A DNA stretch of 64,000 nucleotides, from contig NC_088775.1 of assembly GCF_954871325.1 (NCBI RefSeq), forward strand, positions 61,481,561 through 61,545,560, written 5' to 3'. The DNA is from Gordionus sp. m RMFG-2023. Taxonomy: Eukaryota; Nematomorpha; Gordioida; Chordodea; Parachordodidae. Below the pieces are notes generated by a model, which did not search any database, was not told where the DNA came from, and saw nothing but the letters and a program-made list of their open reading frames with translations. The position numbers and the translations under genes were made by a program. The first letter of the stretch is position 1; each line of letters begins with the position of its first letter. Of the stretch, positions 1 to 12,316 are shown one piece after another.

Positions 1-416
1 AATAATATTTTCAGCAAGATGAAAATTTGTTTTATTTTTAGAATTTTTTATTATTTGTTTAAATTTAAAGGGTTTTAAAAAATTTTACGATTGTTTATAA
101 AATATTAATTTTTAAAATTATACTAATGAATATTGTATAAATTTATACATCATATAATTTTACAGCTTGTTTTTTAAATAAAAGTGGATTATTTTAATTA
201 CTTTTGTTAATATTTTCAGCAACATGAAAATTTGTTTTATTTTTAGAATTTTTTATTATTTCTTTAAATTTAAAGGGTTTTAAAAAATGTTTACGATTCT
301 TTATAATATATTAATTTTAAAAATTATACTAATGTATATTGTATAATTTTATACATCCTATAATTTTACAGCTTGTTTTTTTAAATAAAAATGGATTTTT
401 AATTACATTTGTTTTA
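1..416. repeat. Two-copy tandem duplication, 205-bp period
   Basis: The block beginning TATTTTCAGCAAGATG at about 6 recurs at 211 as TATTTTCAGCAACATG, and the next 190 bases follow in the same order with scattered substitutions. The second copy fades near 416. Both copies are AT-rich and open no reading frame. It is a direct duplication of moderate age; the left edge may continue outside the window. Confidence 0.85.
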
Positions 417-1732
417 AATAACATTTTCTAGTTATTTGGCATTTTTGGCTTAATATTCGGTTTAATGACTACTCAGATTTATTATTTAATATTAAAGTTT
501 TTCAGCCATAATAAATTTGATTAGTTTGGACCCTGCCTCAGTCAATTTAATATCCTTGTAATTCACAATGTCGCCATGCCGATGATATAGATAATAGTGC
601 GTTGCTCATTATCTTGTAAATATTTATGTAGATAAGTTTTCATAACAACAACCTATAATAATCACACATAATATATCCTCGATATATTAACAATATTTTA
701 TTTTTTGCTTATTCTATAAATTTTCAAGCTAAATACTTTTATATTATTACCCAAAGCAATATGAATTTAGGATTTTTATACGATATTCATGGCAACATAT
801 CAAAACGATTCAACTGAACCTATAGCATGCCTTTTAAAAATATGAATAAATGTAAATAGAATATGAATGTTTAACTTAGAGTGAATAACTTGAAAATATT
901 TTGGCTTAAAATTTTTTTTTACCTATGCTAATAAAAAATATATTCGATTCAATATTATAGTGGCTCTCTTATATCGTTTCCTCGACAATCTTAATTGTTT
1001 ATAATTATTTTTTAAATTAACCAATTAATATAAAAAAAACTTTATAATAAAAAAACAAGTTAACGGAACCAAGAGTCTATGAAGCTGGTGGTGTTTCTGG
1101 AACCTATCCAACGTTTTGAAAAAGAATATGGAAATTTTCGTTTAATTTATTACCTATAATTATAATATTTATTTACTTTTATAAATTGCAGTTTGCTTCA
1201 CATAACAATAATATTAACCCTTATGGTATTCCTATTAAAATTATAAATTTTTTATCAAATTTAACATATCTTTAAATTTTAATAGACTATTTTGTTACCA
1301 AAGATAATAAGGAAGGAGATAACTTTATATCGAGCCTAAATTCATTAGTTTTTCTATAATAGGCCAATTCAATCGTATGACGACATATTTGTTCCTACAG
1401 ATTTATATATTTCTATAAAAAATATTTATAACTAACACCTCAGACATAGTTTTTCCCTGCGTAAGTTAAATCAAAATTTATCTTTTCAAATTATACATAA
1501 TATATAGATTGATTATTTTTTTATACTCTTATTATCTTTAATCAATAGAATTTGAAATAATAAATTCACTGAAAAATATTAATAAATATTTTGTTTTAAA
1601 ATGTGGTTTATTTTTAAAAAAATTAATGAGGAGTGCCAAAATTATCTGCTGCCTCCAATGAATAATAATCTCCGGCCTGCATCGGGTATTTTTTAAAAAA
1701 TTTTTAGGGCCGGCCTGGAGGTTCGCGAAATT
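417..1732. other. AT-rich noncoding stretch
   Basis: No reading frame, RNA gene or recognisable transposon was found. A short GC-rich patch at 1670-1725 contains the self-complementary GGGCCGGCC and resembles the terminal GC boxes of small hAT elements elsewhere in the window, but no matching end was found. Confidence 0.5.
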
Positions 1733-1812
1733 GGTGAAACGACTTGAGGATCAATTAACAAAACCTATGCCAATATTTAGAGTGTTAATTGATCTTCAAA
1801 CCAGACACCGGC
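1733..1812 (+). repeat. Left arm of an 80-bp inverted repeat
   Basis: This stretch reads as an open frame containing RLEDQLTKPMPI and VLIDLQTRH. The reverse complement of 2342-2420 reads RLEAQLLKPMPM and LIDLHTGH, so the two are diverged inverted copies of one formerly coding segment. They flank the three oldest satellite units. The parent gene is not recognised; the right copy borders a Gypsy fossil and may derive from it. Confidence 0.7.
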
Positions 1813-1849
1813 TGAATCAAAGCTTAATGAGTTATAAGGAAAGGGTGAA

Positions 1850-2320
1850 ATTTTGAAGCTGCCGGAACGACTTGTAGATTCAGAGCACTAAATAAAGATA
1901 AGTTTCATCCTTAGGGCTTCCATAATTTCTCTGGTCAGAATTTAACTCAAAACATTTCCTTAGCGTATAACTATTTTTTCATATGGTTTTAACAAAATTA
2001 ATTACGGAATTTGAATTTACTAATTAAGTGCTATATAATAGCTGCGATTATAGTTTATTTTTTGTATTTTTAGCAAATTATTAGTTTTGAGTGACTGAAG
2101 CACTAATCTCAACTAACAAACCACTAAAGAATGATATATGTTTCATCATTAGTGCCTCCAATTAACTTTTAAGCGTGAAGTTGACCAAAGTTATTGTTTA
2201 AACTATTTTTCCCTAACTTCGCTTACTATACAGATTGAAGTACTAACGAGGCACTAAAAAATGGCATATTATTCTTCGTCAGTGCTTTCAATCATTCGAC
2301 CAACTTCACGGGGCTTATAT
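1850..2320. repeat. Diverged edge units of the 305-bp satellite
   Basis: Two to three degenerate units carry the satellite hallmarks: GAAGCACTAA, its inverted partner TTAGTGCTTC, and the phrase CCAACTTCACGG. The edge form at 2160-2318 (TTTTAAGCGTGAAGTTG followed by CTACTATACGGATTGAAG-like sequence) is the same variant that closes the array at 8245-8420. This suggests one array with older outer units, split by the fossil at 2430-3880. Confidence 0.75.
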
Positions 2321-2341
2321 TTAATAATGGGTAATTCCACT

Positions 2342-2420
2342 GGTGTCCGGTATGAAGATCAATTAACGTGCTACACATTGGCATGGGTTTCAGCAATTGA
2401 GCTTCAAGTCTTTCCGTCAT
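2342..2420 (-). repeat. Right arm of the 80-bp inverted repeat
   Basis: This is the inverted partner of 1733-1812. The two share the strings ACCGGACACC / AACCAGACACC and CCCATGCCAAT / CCTATGCCAAT on opposite strands. It sits between the outer satellite units and the Gypsy fossil. Confidence 0.7.
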
Positions 2421-2429
2421 ACTTTCTCT

Positions 2430-3880
2430 ATTTTGTTGATAATATACTTCCGTTTAATTTTTTTGACATTCCTTTTGAAAAATACAAAAGATCGACACTA
2501 TTGGCTTTAACTAAAAAATGATTGCTTTAATTTTAATTTTGACAAAATGCCAAAACTTTTCGATTTTTTTATTTTATTATCATTTTCCTCTATTAGGTTT
2601 CGCAAAAAAGCATCTGCAATTATATTACTTGCGCCATTCTTATACATTTTTGTATTTTCTTCCAATTGTAGTTTTACTGGTTCGACATTTTTTATTATCA
2701 AACACCGTAGCAAATTCTTTATATAGTTTGTCAATATTTACGTTACCATTATCATTGTATTTATATCTATTGTTGATCATATTGATTTTTACATTTTTTG
2801 GTAACGATAAGTCAAATTCGATAATCCATGGAAATCCAAATAGAGCTGCATCATTTGTTTGTGTGACTAATAATGGAAGCCATTTTATGTTATTATTTAA
2901 TTGTACTTTTACATCAGCTTCACCCATAATTTTGATTCTATTATTTACATATGTAGTTGGTGCTTTAGCCCTTCTAAGTTTTGGCCTTCCGATTTTATTT
3001 CATATTATTTCATTAATAATGGTTACTGCCGAGCCAGTATCATATTTCATTTTAATTTTTTGGTTGTTTATTAATACCTCAATTGTTGGATGTTTCCTAT
3101 ATTTGTATATTTTTCTTATTGGGACATCCGAATCGTCTTCTTTATTATTGTAATTTGTTCCGTTAATCTTTTCTTTAGCTTTACAACATACGGCGAAGTG
3201 GTTTGGTTTCCTACATTTGCTGCACAATTTTCCGTAGACTGTACAATTTCTAATAGCATGAAGCCGATTACAGAAATAGCATGGTTTTCTCCAATTACTA
3301 TTATTATTTGTATGGTAGTTATTATACCCGGGCACTAGTTCTCTTTTTATATATGCTTTATTATCCTTTTGATAGTGCCGTTTATCATTATCATTATTAT
3401 TATACTGCCGATTATTTTTATCATGTTGATTTATCCGATTATTAATATGTTTATTCAGCTCTTTGATTTTATATACCATTTTAGCAGTATTATTTATTTC
3501 TAAGTCGGCTCGTTCCATCGCTAAAACCAATTCTGCCACTTTGTTTAAGCTTAATGGTTGGTCTTCTTCTTTACCCGCGACTTAATCTAATGAAATCAAT
3601 TCTTGATGCCAAAATAGTTCTTTCATCTTTATATAGTTGTTTTGCTATTTTATATATGTCAACCCATCCTACTTCCTCTATATTCCTAGGATAGAGTAAT
3701 TTTTTGAAATCAGTTATAATGTTTATTCCTCCATAAGCTATAAATAATTTTTTTTAAAGTGGCGTCAGTTTTAGAAATATTTTTCATATTTAAAATATAT
3801 TTGATATAATCAACGAAGTCCTCGATAGAACAATTTTCCTTTTTAAAGTCCTGGAGAATAATTTTATCCATAATTTCTAA
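2430..3880 (-). mobile_element. Gypsy-like LTR retrotransposon fossil (gag-protease part)
   Basis: Read on the minus strand, the segment shows a gag-like acidic/basic region, two zinc knuckles (CYFCNRLHAIRNC and CSKCRKPNHFAVC), and then the aspartic protease signature YDTGSAV followed by protease-like sequence with LFGFPWI. This order is that of Ty3/Gypsy gag-protease. Most of pol is absent, no flanking LTRs were recognised, and the copy is broken in several places, so it is an old inactive fossil. It lies inside the satellite region, which suggests insertion into the array or capture by it. Confidence 0.8.
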
Positions 3881-4189
3881 GTATATATAATTTTTTTTTT
3901 TATAAACAGAAAAAATTTTTATAATTCTTATATTATTAAATTGACCGAAGACCGAAAACCTCGCGACCTAGATTATTTTTACCTTGTCGCCATTTTTTAT
4001 AGTCAAAACAATAGATTCTTTATTATAAAATTGTTACCTATATATAGTCTTATAATTATGTCATTTAACTACTACTAATATGTAATTACATTGACCTTCA
4101 TAAGATAATATAAAATGTAAGAAATATATAATTCAAATAGCGTAACCTTTTAAAATATATATAAACATTCAAATATAACAGGTATTACT
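3881..4189. other. AT-rich spacer
   Basis: This is noncoding sequence between the Gypsy fossil and the main satellite array. No repeat or gene is recognised. Confidence 0.5.
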
Positions 4190-7100
4190 ATAGTTTTTGT
4201 TTTGGCACGTCGCCATTATTTGTTTATTTTTGTTTTTTTCGCAAATAACTTTTTATTCTTAAATTCAGCTACAAAAGTGATTGAAGCACTAACCTCTACT
4301 AAGGAAGCCTTAAAGAAGGATATAAATTTCATCGTTAGTGCTTTCATAATTTTCTGGCCAAATTTCGACCTCTAAACATTTCTTTAACGTATTACAATTT
4401 TTTATAAAGACGGTTAACCAAATTAATTATGGAATTCAAATTTACTAATTGAGCACTAAATAATGGCAAAACCGGATGTTTAGTACTAATATAGTTTTTG
4501 TTGTGGCACGTCGCAATTATTTGTTTATTTTTGCTTTTTCGCAAATAACTTTTTATTCTTAAATTCGGCTACAAAAGTGATTGAAGCACTAACCTCTACT
4601 AAGGAATCCCTAAAGAAGGATATAAATTTCATCGTTAGTGCTTTCATAATTTTCTGGCCATAATTTGATCTCTAAACATTTCTTTAGCGTATTACAATTT
4701 TTTATAATGACGGTTAACCAAATTAATTACGGAATTCAAATTTACTAATTGAACTCTAAATAATGAAGAAAACCGGATGTTAACTACTGCTATAGTTTTT
4801 GTTTTGGCACATCGCCATTATTTGTTTATTTTTGTTTTTTTCGCAAATAACTTTTTATTCTTAAATTCGGCTACAAAGGTGATTGAAGCACTAACCTCTA
4901 CTAACGAAGAACTAAAGAATGATAGTTTCATCGTTAGTGCTTCCAAAAGTTCGGCCAACTTCACACCTAAATCGTGACGTCATAATTTTTATTTAGCTAA
5001 TAACTTTTTTTCCATATGGCGGTTGGCCAAATTAATAATTGAATTTAAATACATTAACTAAGCACTAAATAATGGCGAATACCGGATGTTTAGTACTACT
5101 CTAGTTTTTATTTTGGCACGTCGCCAATATTTATTTATTTTTGTTTTTTCGCCAATAACATTTTATTCTTAAATTCGGCAACAAAATAGATTGAAGCACT
5201 AATCTCTACTAACGAAGCACTAAAGAATGATATAAGTTTCATCGTTAGTGCTTCCAAAAGTTCGGCCAACTTCAATCGTGACGTCATAATTTTTATTTAA
5301 CTTATAACTTTTTTTCCATATGGCGGTTAACCAAGTTAATAACGGAATTTAAATACATTAAATAAGCACTAAATAATGGCGAAAACCGGATGTTTAGTAC
5401 TATTCTAGTTTTTGTTTTGGCACGTCGTCAATATTTATTTATTTTTGTTTTTTTTCGAAAATCACTTTTTATTCTTAAATTCGGCTACAAAAGTGATTGA
5501 AGCACTAACCTCTACTAAAGAAGCACTAAAGAATGATATAAGTTTTATCGTTAGTGCCTTAAAAAGTTCGGCCAACTTCACGCCTAAATCGTGACGTCAT
5601 AATTTTTATTTAGCTAATAACCTTTTTCCCATATGGCGGTTAACCAAATTAATAACGGAATTTAAATACATTAATTAAGCACTAAATAATGGCGAAAATC
5701 AGATGTTTAGTACTACTCTAGTTTTTGTTTTGGCACGTCGTCAATATTTGTTTATTTTTGTTTTTTTCGCCAATAACTTTTTATTCTTAAATTCGGCTAC
5801 AAAAGTGATTAAAGCACTAACCTCTTTTAACGAAGCCCTAAAGAAGGATATAAATTTCATCGTTAGTGCTTTCATAATTTTCTGGCCATAATTTGATCTC
5901 TAAACATTTCTTTAGCGTATTACAATTTTTTATAAAGACGGTTAACCAAATTAATTACGGAACACGTCGCCATTATTTGTTTATTTTTGTTTTTTTCGCA
6001 AATAACTTTTTATTCTTAAATTCGGCTACAAAAGTGATTGAAGCAGTAACCTCTACTAAGGAAGCCCTAAAGAAAGATATAAATTTCATCGTTAGTGCTT
6101 TCATAATTTTCTGGCCATAATTTGATCTTTAAACATTTCTTTAGCGTATTACAATTTGTTATAATGACGGTTAACCAAATTAATTACGGAATTCAAATTT
6201 ACTAATTGAACTCTAAATAATGAAGAAACCCGGATGTTAACTACTGCTATAGTTTTTGTTTTGGCACATCGCCATTATTTGTTTATTTTTGTTTTTTTCG
6301 CAAATAACTTTTTATTCTTAAATTCGGCTACAAAGGTGATCGAAGCACTAACCTCTACTAACGAAGCACTAAAGAATGATAAATTTCATAGTTAGTGCTT
6401 CCAAAAGTTCTGCTAACCTCACACCTAAATCTTGACGTCATAATTATTATTTAGCTAATAACATTTTTCCCATATGACGTTTAACTAAATTAATAACGGA
6501 ATTTAAATACATTAATTAAGCACTAAATAATGGCGAAAACCGGATGTCTAGTACTACTCTAGTTTTTGTTTTGGCACATCGCCAATATTTGTTTATTTTT
6601 GTTTTTTTCACCAATAACTTTTTATTCTTAAATTCGGCTACAAAGGTGATTGAAACACTAACCTCTACTAACTAAGCACTAAAGATTGATATAAGTTGCA
6701 TCGTTAGTGCTTCCAAAAGTTCGGCCAACTTCACGCCTAAATCTTGACGTCATAATTTCTATTTAGCTAATAACATTTTTCCCATATGACGTTTTACTAA
6801 ATTAATAAAGGAATTTAAATACATTAATTAAGCACTAAATAATGGCGAAAACCGGATGTTTAGTACTACTCTAGTTTTGTTTTGGCACGTCGCCAATATT
6901 TATTTATTTTTGTTTTCGCAAATAACTTTTTATTCTTAAATTCGGATTCAAAAGTGATTGAAGCACTAACCTCTACTAACGAAGCACTAAAGAATGATAA
7001 ATTTCATAGTTAGTGCTTCCAAAAGTTCTGCTAACCTCACACCTAAATCTTGACGTCATAATTTTTATTTAGCTAATAACATTTTTCCCATATGACGTTT

Positions 7101-8245
7101 AACTAAATTAATAACGGAATTTAAATACATTAATTAAGCACTAAATAATGGCCAAAACCGGATGTCTAGTACTACTCTAGTTTTTGTTTTGGCACATCGC
7201 CAATATTTGTTTATTTTTGTTTTTTTCACCAATAACTTTTTATTCTTAAATTCGGCTACAAAGGTGATTGAAGCACTAACCTCTACTAACTAAGCACTAA
7301 AGATTGATATAAGTTGCATCGTTAGTGCTTCCAAAAGTTCGGCCAACTTCACGCCTAAATCGTGACGTCATAATTTTTATTTAGCTAATAACTTTTTTTC
7401 CATATGGCGATTAACCAAATTAATAACGGAATTTAAATACATTAATTAAGCACTAAATAATGGCGAAAACCGGATGTTTAGTACTACTCTAGTTTTGTTT
7501 TGGCACGTCACCAATATTTATTTATTTTTGTTTTCGCAAATAACTTTTTCTTAAATTCGGATTCAAAAGTGATTGAAGCACTAACCTCTACTAACGAAGC
7601 ACTAAAGAATGATATAAGGTTCATCGTTAGTGCTTCCAAAAGTTCGGCCAACTTCACGCCTAAATCTTGACGTCATAATTTTTATTTAGCTAATAACATT
7701 TTTCCCATATGACGGTTAACTAAATTAATAATTGAATTTAAATACATTAACTAAGCACTAAATAATGGCGAAAACCGGATGTTTAGTACTACTCTAGTTT
7801 TTGTTTTGGCTCGTCGCCAATATTTATTTATTTTTGTTTTTTTCGCAAATAACTTTTTATTCTTAAATTCGGCTACAAAAGTAATTGAAGCACTAACCTC
7901 TACTAACGAAGCACTAAGAATGATATAAGTTTAATCGTTAGTGCTTCCAAAAGTTCGGCCAACTTCACGCCTAAATCGTGACGTCATAATTTTTATATAA
8001 CATTTTTCCCATATGACGGTTAACTAAATTAATAACGGAATTTAAATACATTAATTAAGCACTAAATAATGGCGAAAATCGGATGTAGTACTACTCTAGA
8101 TTTTGTTTTGGCACATCGCCAATATTTGTTTATTTTTGTTTTTTTCACCAATAACTTTTTATTCTTAAATTCGGCTACAAAAGTGATTGAAGCACTAACC
8201 TCTACTAACTAAGCACCAAAGAAGGATATAAGTTTCATCGTTAGT
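4190..8245. repeat. Satellite array, about 14 units of about 305 bp
   Basis: Units begin with TAGTTTTTGTTTTGGCACGT near 4192, 4491, 4793, 5102, 5405, 5718, 5965 (5' truncated), 6250, 6560, 6872, 7178, 7488, 7795 and 8097. Each holds three direct copies of GCACTAA and one inverted copy, giving a dyad GAAGCACTAAC...GTTAGTGCTTC. Two unit types alternate in blocks. One has CTCTAAACATTTCTTTAGCG (4192, 4491, 5718, 5965 units). The other has a TGACGTCA palindrome followed by ATAATTTTTATTTAGC. Short reading frames inside are chance frames repeated by the array. Blocks of like units point to local amplification and unequal exchange. Confidence 0.95.
4975..7986. promoter_or_regulatory. Nine TGACGTCA palindromes, one per type-B satellite unit
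   Basis: TGACGTCA occurs at 4975, 5279, 5592, 6433, 6745, 7051, 7363, 7668 and 7979, always at the same place in the unit. This octamer is the consensus site of CREB/ATF-type bZIP proteins. Whether anything binds here is inference; the conservation may only reflect recent amplification. Confidence 0.4.
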
Positions 8246-8430
8246 TCTGTCAACTTTTAAGCGTGAAGTTGGCACAAATTTTTATTTTTGCTAATAACTT
8301 TTTTTCCTTAAATTCGGCTACTATACGGATTGAAGCACTAATAAGCACTAACGAAGCACTAAAAAATGACATATGATTCATCGTTAGTGCTTCCAAATGT
8401 TCGGCCAACTTCACGGAGCTTTTCTCTTTC
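8246..8430. repeat. Closing edge unit of the satellite
   Basis: The last unit switches after TAGTTCTGTCAACTTTTAAG to the edge variant also seen at 2160-2320, and ends at TTCACGGAGCTT (compare TTCACGGGGCTT at 2312). The shared edge on both sides defines the outer limits of the array. Confidence 0.75.
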
Positions 8431-9049
8431 CAAAAAAAATGATGAAAAAATCTTAAGCGATTTAATCCCAATAAATTTTTTATTATAAAAGAATCTTAAA
8501 ATTTTTATCTTAAAAGATTTTTTGCTCAAAATTTACATATTTATTTTTTAAGTTATTTTTTACAGTGTTATGATGATTTACTGAAACATGTTGACGATTA
8601 AATTAAAACCCATCCAATTAAAAATATTTTGCTTGCAAAAATGATTAAAATAACACATTTACTTTTAAAAACTTGGAAAAAAATATTGAGAAAGACATTA
8701 TTTTTAAAAACTTCCGTAATTTAACTTAAATTAAACTTGTAATAATTCATTTTTAAATTTGCCACAATTTTCATTTTAAACTAATAATTTTTTTTTTCGA
8801 TTAAAAACTATATTTCTAATTAAATGTCAAATTTTACTATCGCTAGTATTTTGAATCTATCTCCAGTTTCAGGTTTGTTAATATAATATTCGATTATTTA
8901 CTAACTTTATATACATAATTTTAGTTAAATCTAGTGAAACTTCAATTCTCTCTGGGGGTTATCTGAAATAATAAATAGATACTAAAGTTATTCACCTATC
9001 CCATCAAATTCATGTCTAGATATTACAAACCGATGTCAATATTCGATTC
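8431..9049. other. AT-rich spacer
   Basis: No gene or recognised repeat. It may include the 5' end of the transposon that follows, but no terminal repeat could be fixed. Confidence 0.4.
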
Positions 9050-9997
9050 AAAAGCAACCAAATTTGGATCCTATTCGTTTGAGGAAAATAAAAGGTAATT
9101 GGAGTGATGAAAAGATGGAATTGGCTACTAAAATATGGATGAGCAAACCAATTGATGATCAGCCCAATGCAAAGACAATTTTATGATCTAAATTTATCCA
9201 TTGGTTCAGTTTATCGTTTTAAGCGGGAAACTTTCCCTGAATATCACGACGACCCTTGATCTGATTATATAATAAAACAACGAGGTCAGAAGAAGATAGA
9301 AAACAGAACTTCAATCGAATTTGTTTGGTAATAACGGCTATACCATTAAAAACATAAGAACATTTGCCGCCACATCTAAGGTTGAGCGAGACAACTATAT
9401 CAAGATACATCAAATCAATGGAATGGAGCAGGAAAAGGGTTGGAAAAGAACTTAATAGACGGAATTCCCCAGATGTTATCAATATTCATAAAGAATATTG
9501 CCTAAAAATGATGAACGTGCCATTTCAAAATATATTCTATTTAGATGAAACAGGTCAATTCCCACGTCATTTCCCACAATGAATGGGCACCTCTGGGTAA
9601 GAGGCCATCCGTCAAACTCCCTCCTTCAAAGGAAATGTATAGGTTTGGTGTACCATTGGAATTAATGGTTTCAAAAATACCATTATAGACAAATTTACCT
9701 GGATGAATTATCATTCATTTTGCTGTTGAATTCACTCAAATTATGGATAATGCGCTTTTTCATCGTGCCCATATAATAATAACTCAGAATGACCAAAATA
9801 TAGGATATCTTCCACCTTATTTCCATCAACTAAACCCTATTAAAAAATTTCTTGGAGTTTTGAAAAATCGATATCAATCTATATATCCTGAACCAAATAG
9901 CAGAAACTATATAAGCGAGGCAATTACTAGCCTGTTTAATTTCACTAATTATGATTTCACAGTCTTCTACACACATACGATACGGTATATCGAGTAG
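9050..9997 (+). pseudogene. Tc1/mariner-like (DDE_3) transposase pseudogene
   Basis: Pieces in different frames follow the order of a Tc1/mariner transposase. There is a helix-turn-helix-like stretch (LSIGSVYRFKRE, about 9200), then TTISRYIKS and R-rich sequence (9385-9450), then the first catalytic block YLDETG (9540). The second block is DNALFH (9745-9762) and the third is LPPYFHQLNPIKKF (9805-9850). Where the family has NPIE the copy reads NPIK, so the third catalytic acid is lost. Several frame breaks separate the blocks. The family normally cuts and pastes DNA at TA sites in the nucleus. It is not obviously the same family as the copy at 12780. Terminal repeats were not identified. Confidence 0.8.
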
Positions 9998-11189
9998 GGA
10001 ACACAATCTATTTTTTTGAACAACTAATTTAATAGAAAATTACACTAGATTATATTATAATATATATACTTTTTTTCGTTATATTATGTGCAATACAAAT
10101 AAAAAAATAAATATATTTTGAGGGGTAAAATAAATATTGATAAATTTTAAAATTTAATATTTTTCAAATGGATATGATCATTACTCGGTAAATCACAGCA
10201 GAAACTGATTCCTCTCATTTATATATATGTGAATATTCTTATTTTCATAATATTAAAAATGTCAAATTTTAGTAAATTAAAAAAAATTTCAAATGATATA
10301 AATTTATATAGAACTATTTTTATTTTTCCTTAAAATTATATATATCTGTATTATCATTGTTTATATATTATGTTCACTCAAATGAATTGATTATTTATCT
10401 AGTATTTGATTTAATAGTCCTAACTTAGTAGTATCCAATACACGCTTTTTAAAAAATAATATACTACATTTTTATTCTAAAATTAAAGAATTGTAACAAA
10501 AAAAATGTTTATTATTTTTATTCAAAAAAAATTTTAATAAAAAAAATAATAAAAAAATATTAAAAATAATTAATATTAAAAATTTCCCCTAGTTTCAGTG
10601 ACTTACCAAAATTTCCTCTAGTTTCAGTGACTTACCATATTTTTTATGTTAATTTTTATGAACATATTTTTAGTTAATTTCTATAAATGATGATATATTC
10701 TTACTTATAAATCTTTACGAATATTATATGAATAATATTTTTAACGGTAAATATTACCCGTATTTTTTAATAGAAATATGTTTTATAGATTTTTTATAAG
10801 CAGTAGCAGAACTACTAACAATAACTGAATTCGCTTTTTCTTATCTATTCAAAATTAATGATATTTTATTTTCCTGCTAATCGTCAATTCCTTGATTTGA
10901 TAAAACTAGAGGGTGAGATTTATTCAAATTACATTAATGACTTAAAATAAAGAAAATTTACCTTATTATGATTAGACTTTAGTCTTCATAGCAGCGGGAA
11001 ATATTTTTTTAACAAAATTCATAATAGCTCGTAGATGTATAAATAAATATTTTTAAAATTAATTAATTTATTCTAAAATGTTTATTGGTAAATATATTGA
11101 AATAAAGAATCCTGCATAAATTATTTTGTATATCAACTATCTATAATATTATACATATTTATTTCAAATTTGTAAGTAAATAAATTTTA
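9998..11189. other. AT-rich noncoding stretch with a 27-bp direct duplication
   Basis: No gene is recognised. At 10583-10637 the phrase CTAGTTTCAGTGACTTACC occurs twice in tandem with one change nearby (AATTTCCCC versus AATTTCCTC). Confidence 0.6.
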
Positions 11190-11925
11190 AATGACGCATT
11201 AAAAAAGGATAGTATCATAAATATAGCATCATGTTTTAAAGTAACCTATAAAACAGTGACAAATATAAAATACTCCCATCTCAAAAATAGAATAAAATAT
11301 AGTGTACCCAAAGGAGGCTCACGTGCACGCAAGAAATTAAATCAGGAATAGGGATTATCAGGGGAGTCACTAACCTTTACAATCTCAGGGGGCTCAAAAA
11401 AATTTTTTTTATGGGAGCCTCGCCTCTATATTCCTATTTTGTGGGTCCTCAACCCTCTTTTGCCCGGCATTCGACCAGGTTTTATATTAATATATTATAC
11501 TTTTTTAATTGATATTTGCAAACTCTGAACAATTATTCTGAATTTCATATTTTGCCATTTATTATGCATTCAAATTATAAAAGTAAAACAATACAAGATA
11601 TTTCTAAATATAATATTTTTTAATACAAAATATTTATCCATTTATTAAAATATTAAATATTTTCAATTGCGAATATAAAATTTTTTTTTTCTAAAGTTTT
11701 AAGTGCTAAAATAGGTTAAACTCAATTGATAATGGTTTTTAAAAACCATACAGTTAGATATAATTCTTAGTAACCTACATTGACAAAAGGTCATAATATA
11801 ACATAGGGTTACCATTTAGACAATGTTTTATATGACTAATAAGGAAAAATTTGTTAGCTTAACCAAATCAATAATTCTTAAAGGGGATAATATATACTAC
11901 TAATCACAATCATAAGACTATATGG

Positions 11926-12316
11926 GTTAATGATAGATACTGCCAAGTCAACGTATAGAAATTTTCAAGTATCAACCTAATTTGCTAAATACCGACCAAA
12001 ATTTATTAAAATGTTTTAAGACCACCTAACATATATTATAACGGAATCACGTGGCCAAGTCCGGCCTCCTATATATCATCCCACCAAGAACAGAACCACC
12101 AAGTTGGAATAAAAAAAACATGATCTATGTTGGGATTCGAACCCAGAATCATCGAATTGGTAAGCGACGCTCTTTCTGACGAGGCCACAGACGTTTTACA
12201 AAAATCACGATTTTACAAATATAGCATAAATAAATTTGGTAGTACCTATCCAAATGAATAATAAACAAAATACAAATTTGATAGGTACTACCTTGAGGCA
12301 GTATCTATCATTAATT
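11926..12316 (-). mobile_element. 391-bp TIR element carrying a tRNA-like module
   Basis: It is flanked by an exact 10-bp duplication GACTATATGG (11916-11925 and 12317-12326). The ends are inverted repeats, TTAATGATAGATACTGCC at the left and its complement at the right. A subterminal dyad GGTAGTACCTATCC / GATAGGTACTACC lies near the right end. Between them, on the minus strand, lies a core of about 270 bp: AATCGTGATTTTTG, a tRNA-like sequence, CTTGGTGGTT, AGGAGGCCGGACT, CACGTGATTCC and TTTTGGTCGGTATTTAGC. The same core occurs at 51905-52165 inside an element with different ends. A 9-10 bp duplication would suit a Mutator-like element; this class is inference. Confidence 0.85.
12123..12192 (-). 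ncRNA. tRNA-like sequence (SINE head or tRNA pseudogene)
   Basis: On the minus strand a 70-nt segment has a 7-bp acceptor-like pairing (GTCTGTG with CATAGAT, two G-U pairs), an A-box-like TGGCCTCGTCAGAAAGAGC, and a T arm with B box GGTTCGAATCC. The anticodon stem does not close with normal spacing and no anticodon can be assigned. It is better seen as a tRNA-derived pol III promoter of a SINE-like module than as a working tRNA gene. Confidence 0.65.

Noticed and set aside
2518-3153. A hydrophobic 211-codon plus-strand protein
   Set aside because: It is the antisense of the Gypsy gag-protease region; membrane-like composition comes from reversed Asn/Lys codons.
4190-8245. Regular repeats with unique-looking parts, superficially like a CRISPR array or tandem small genes
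   Set aside because: The unit is about 305 bp, similarity covers the whole unit, the setting is eukaryotic, and the short frames inside are copies of one chance frame.
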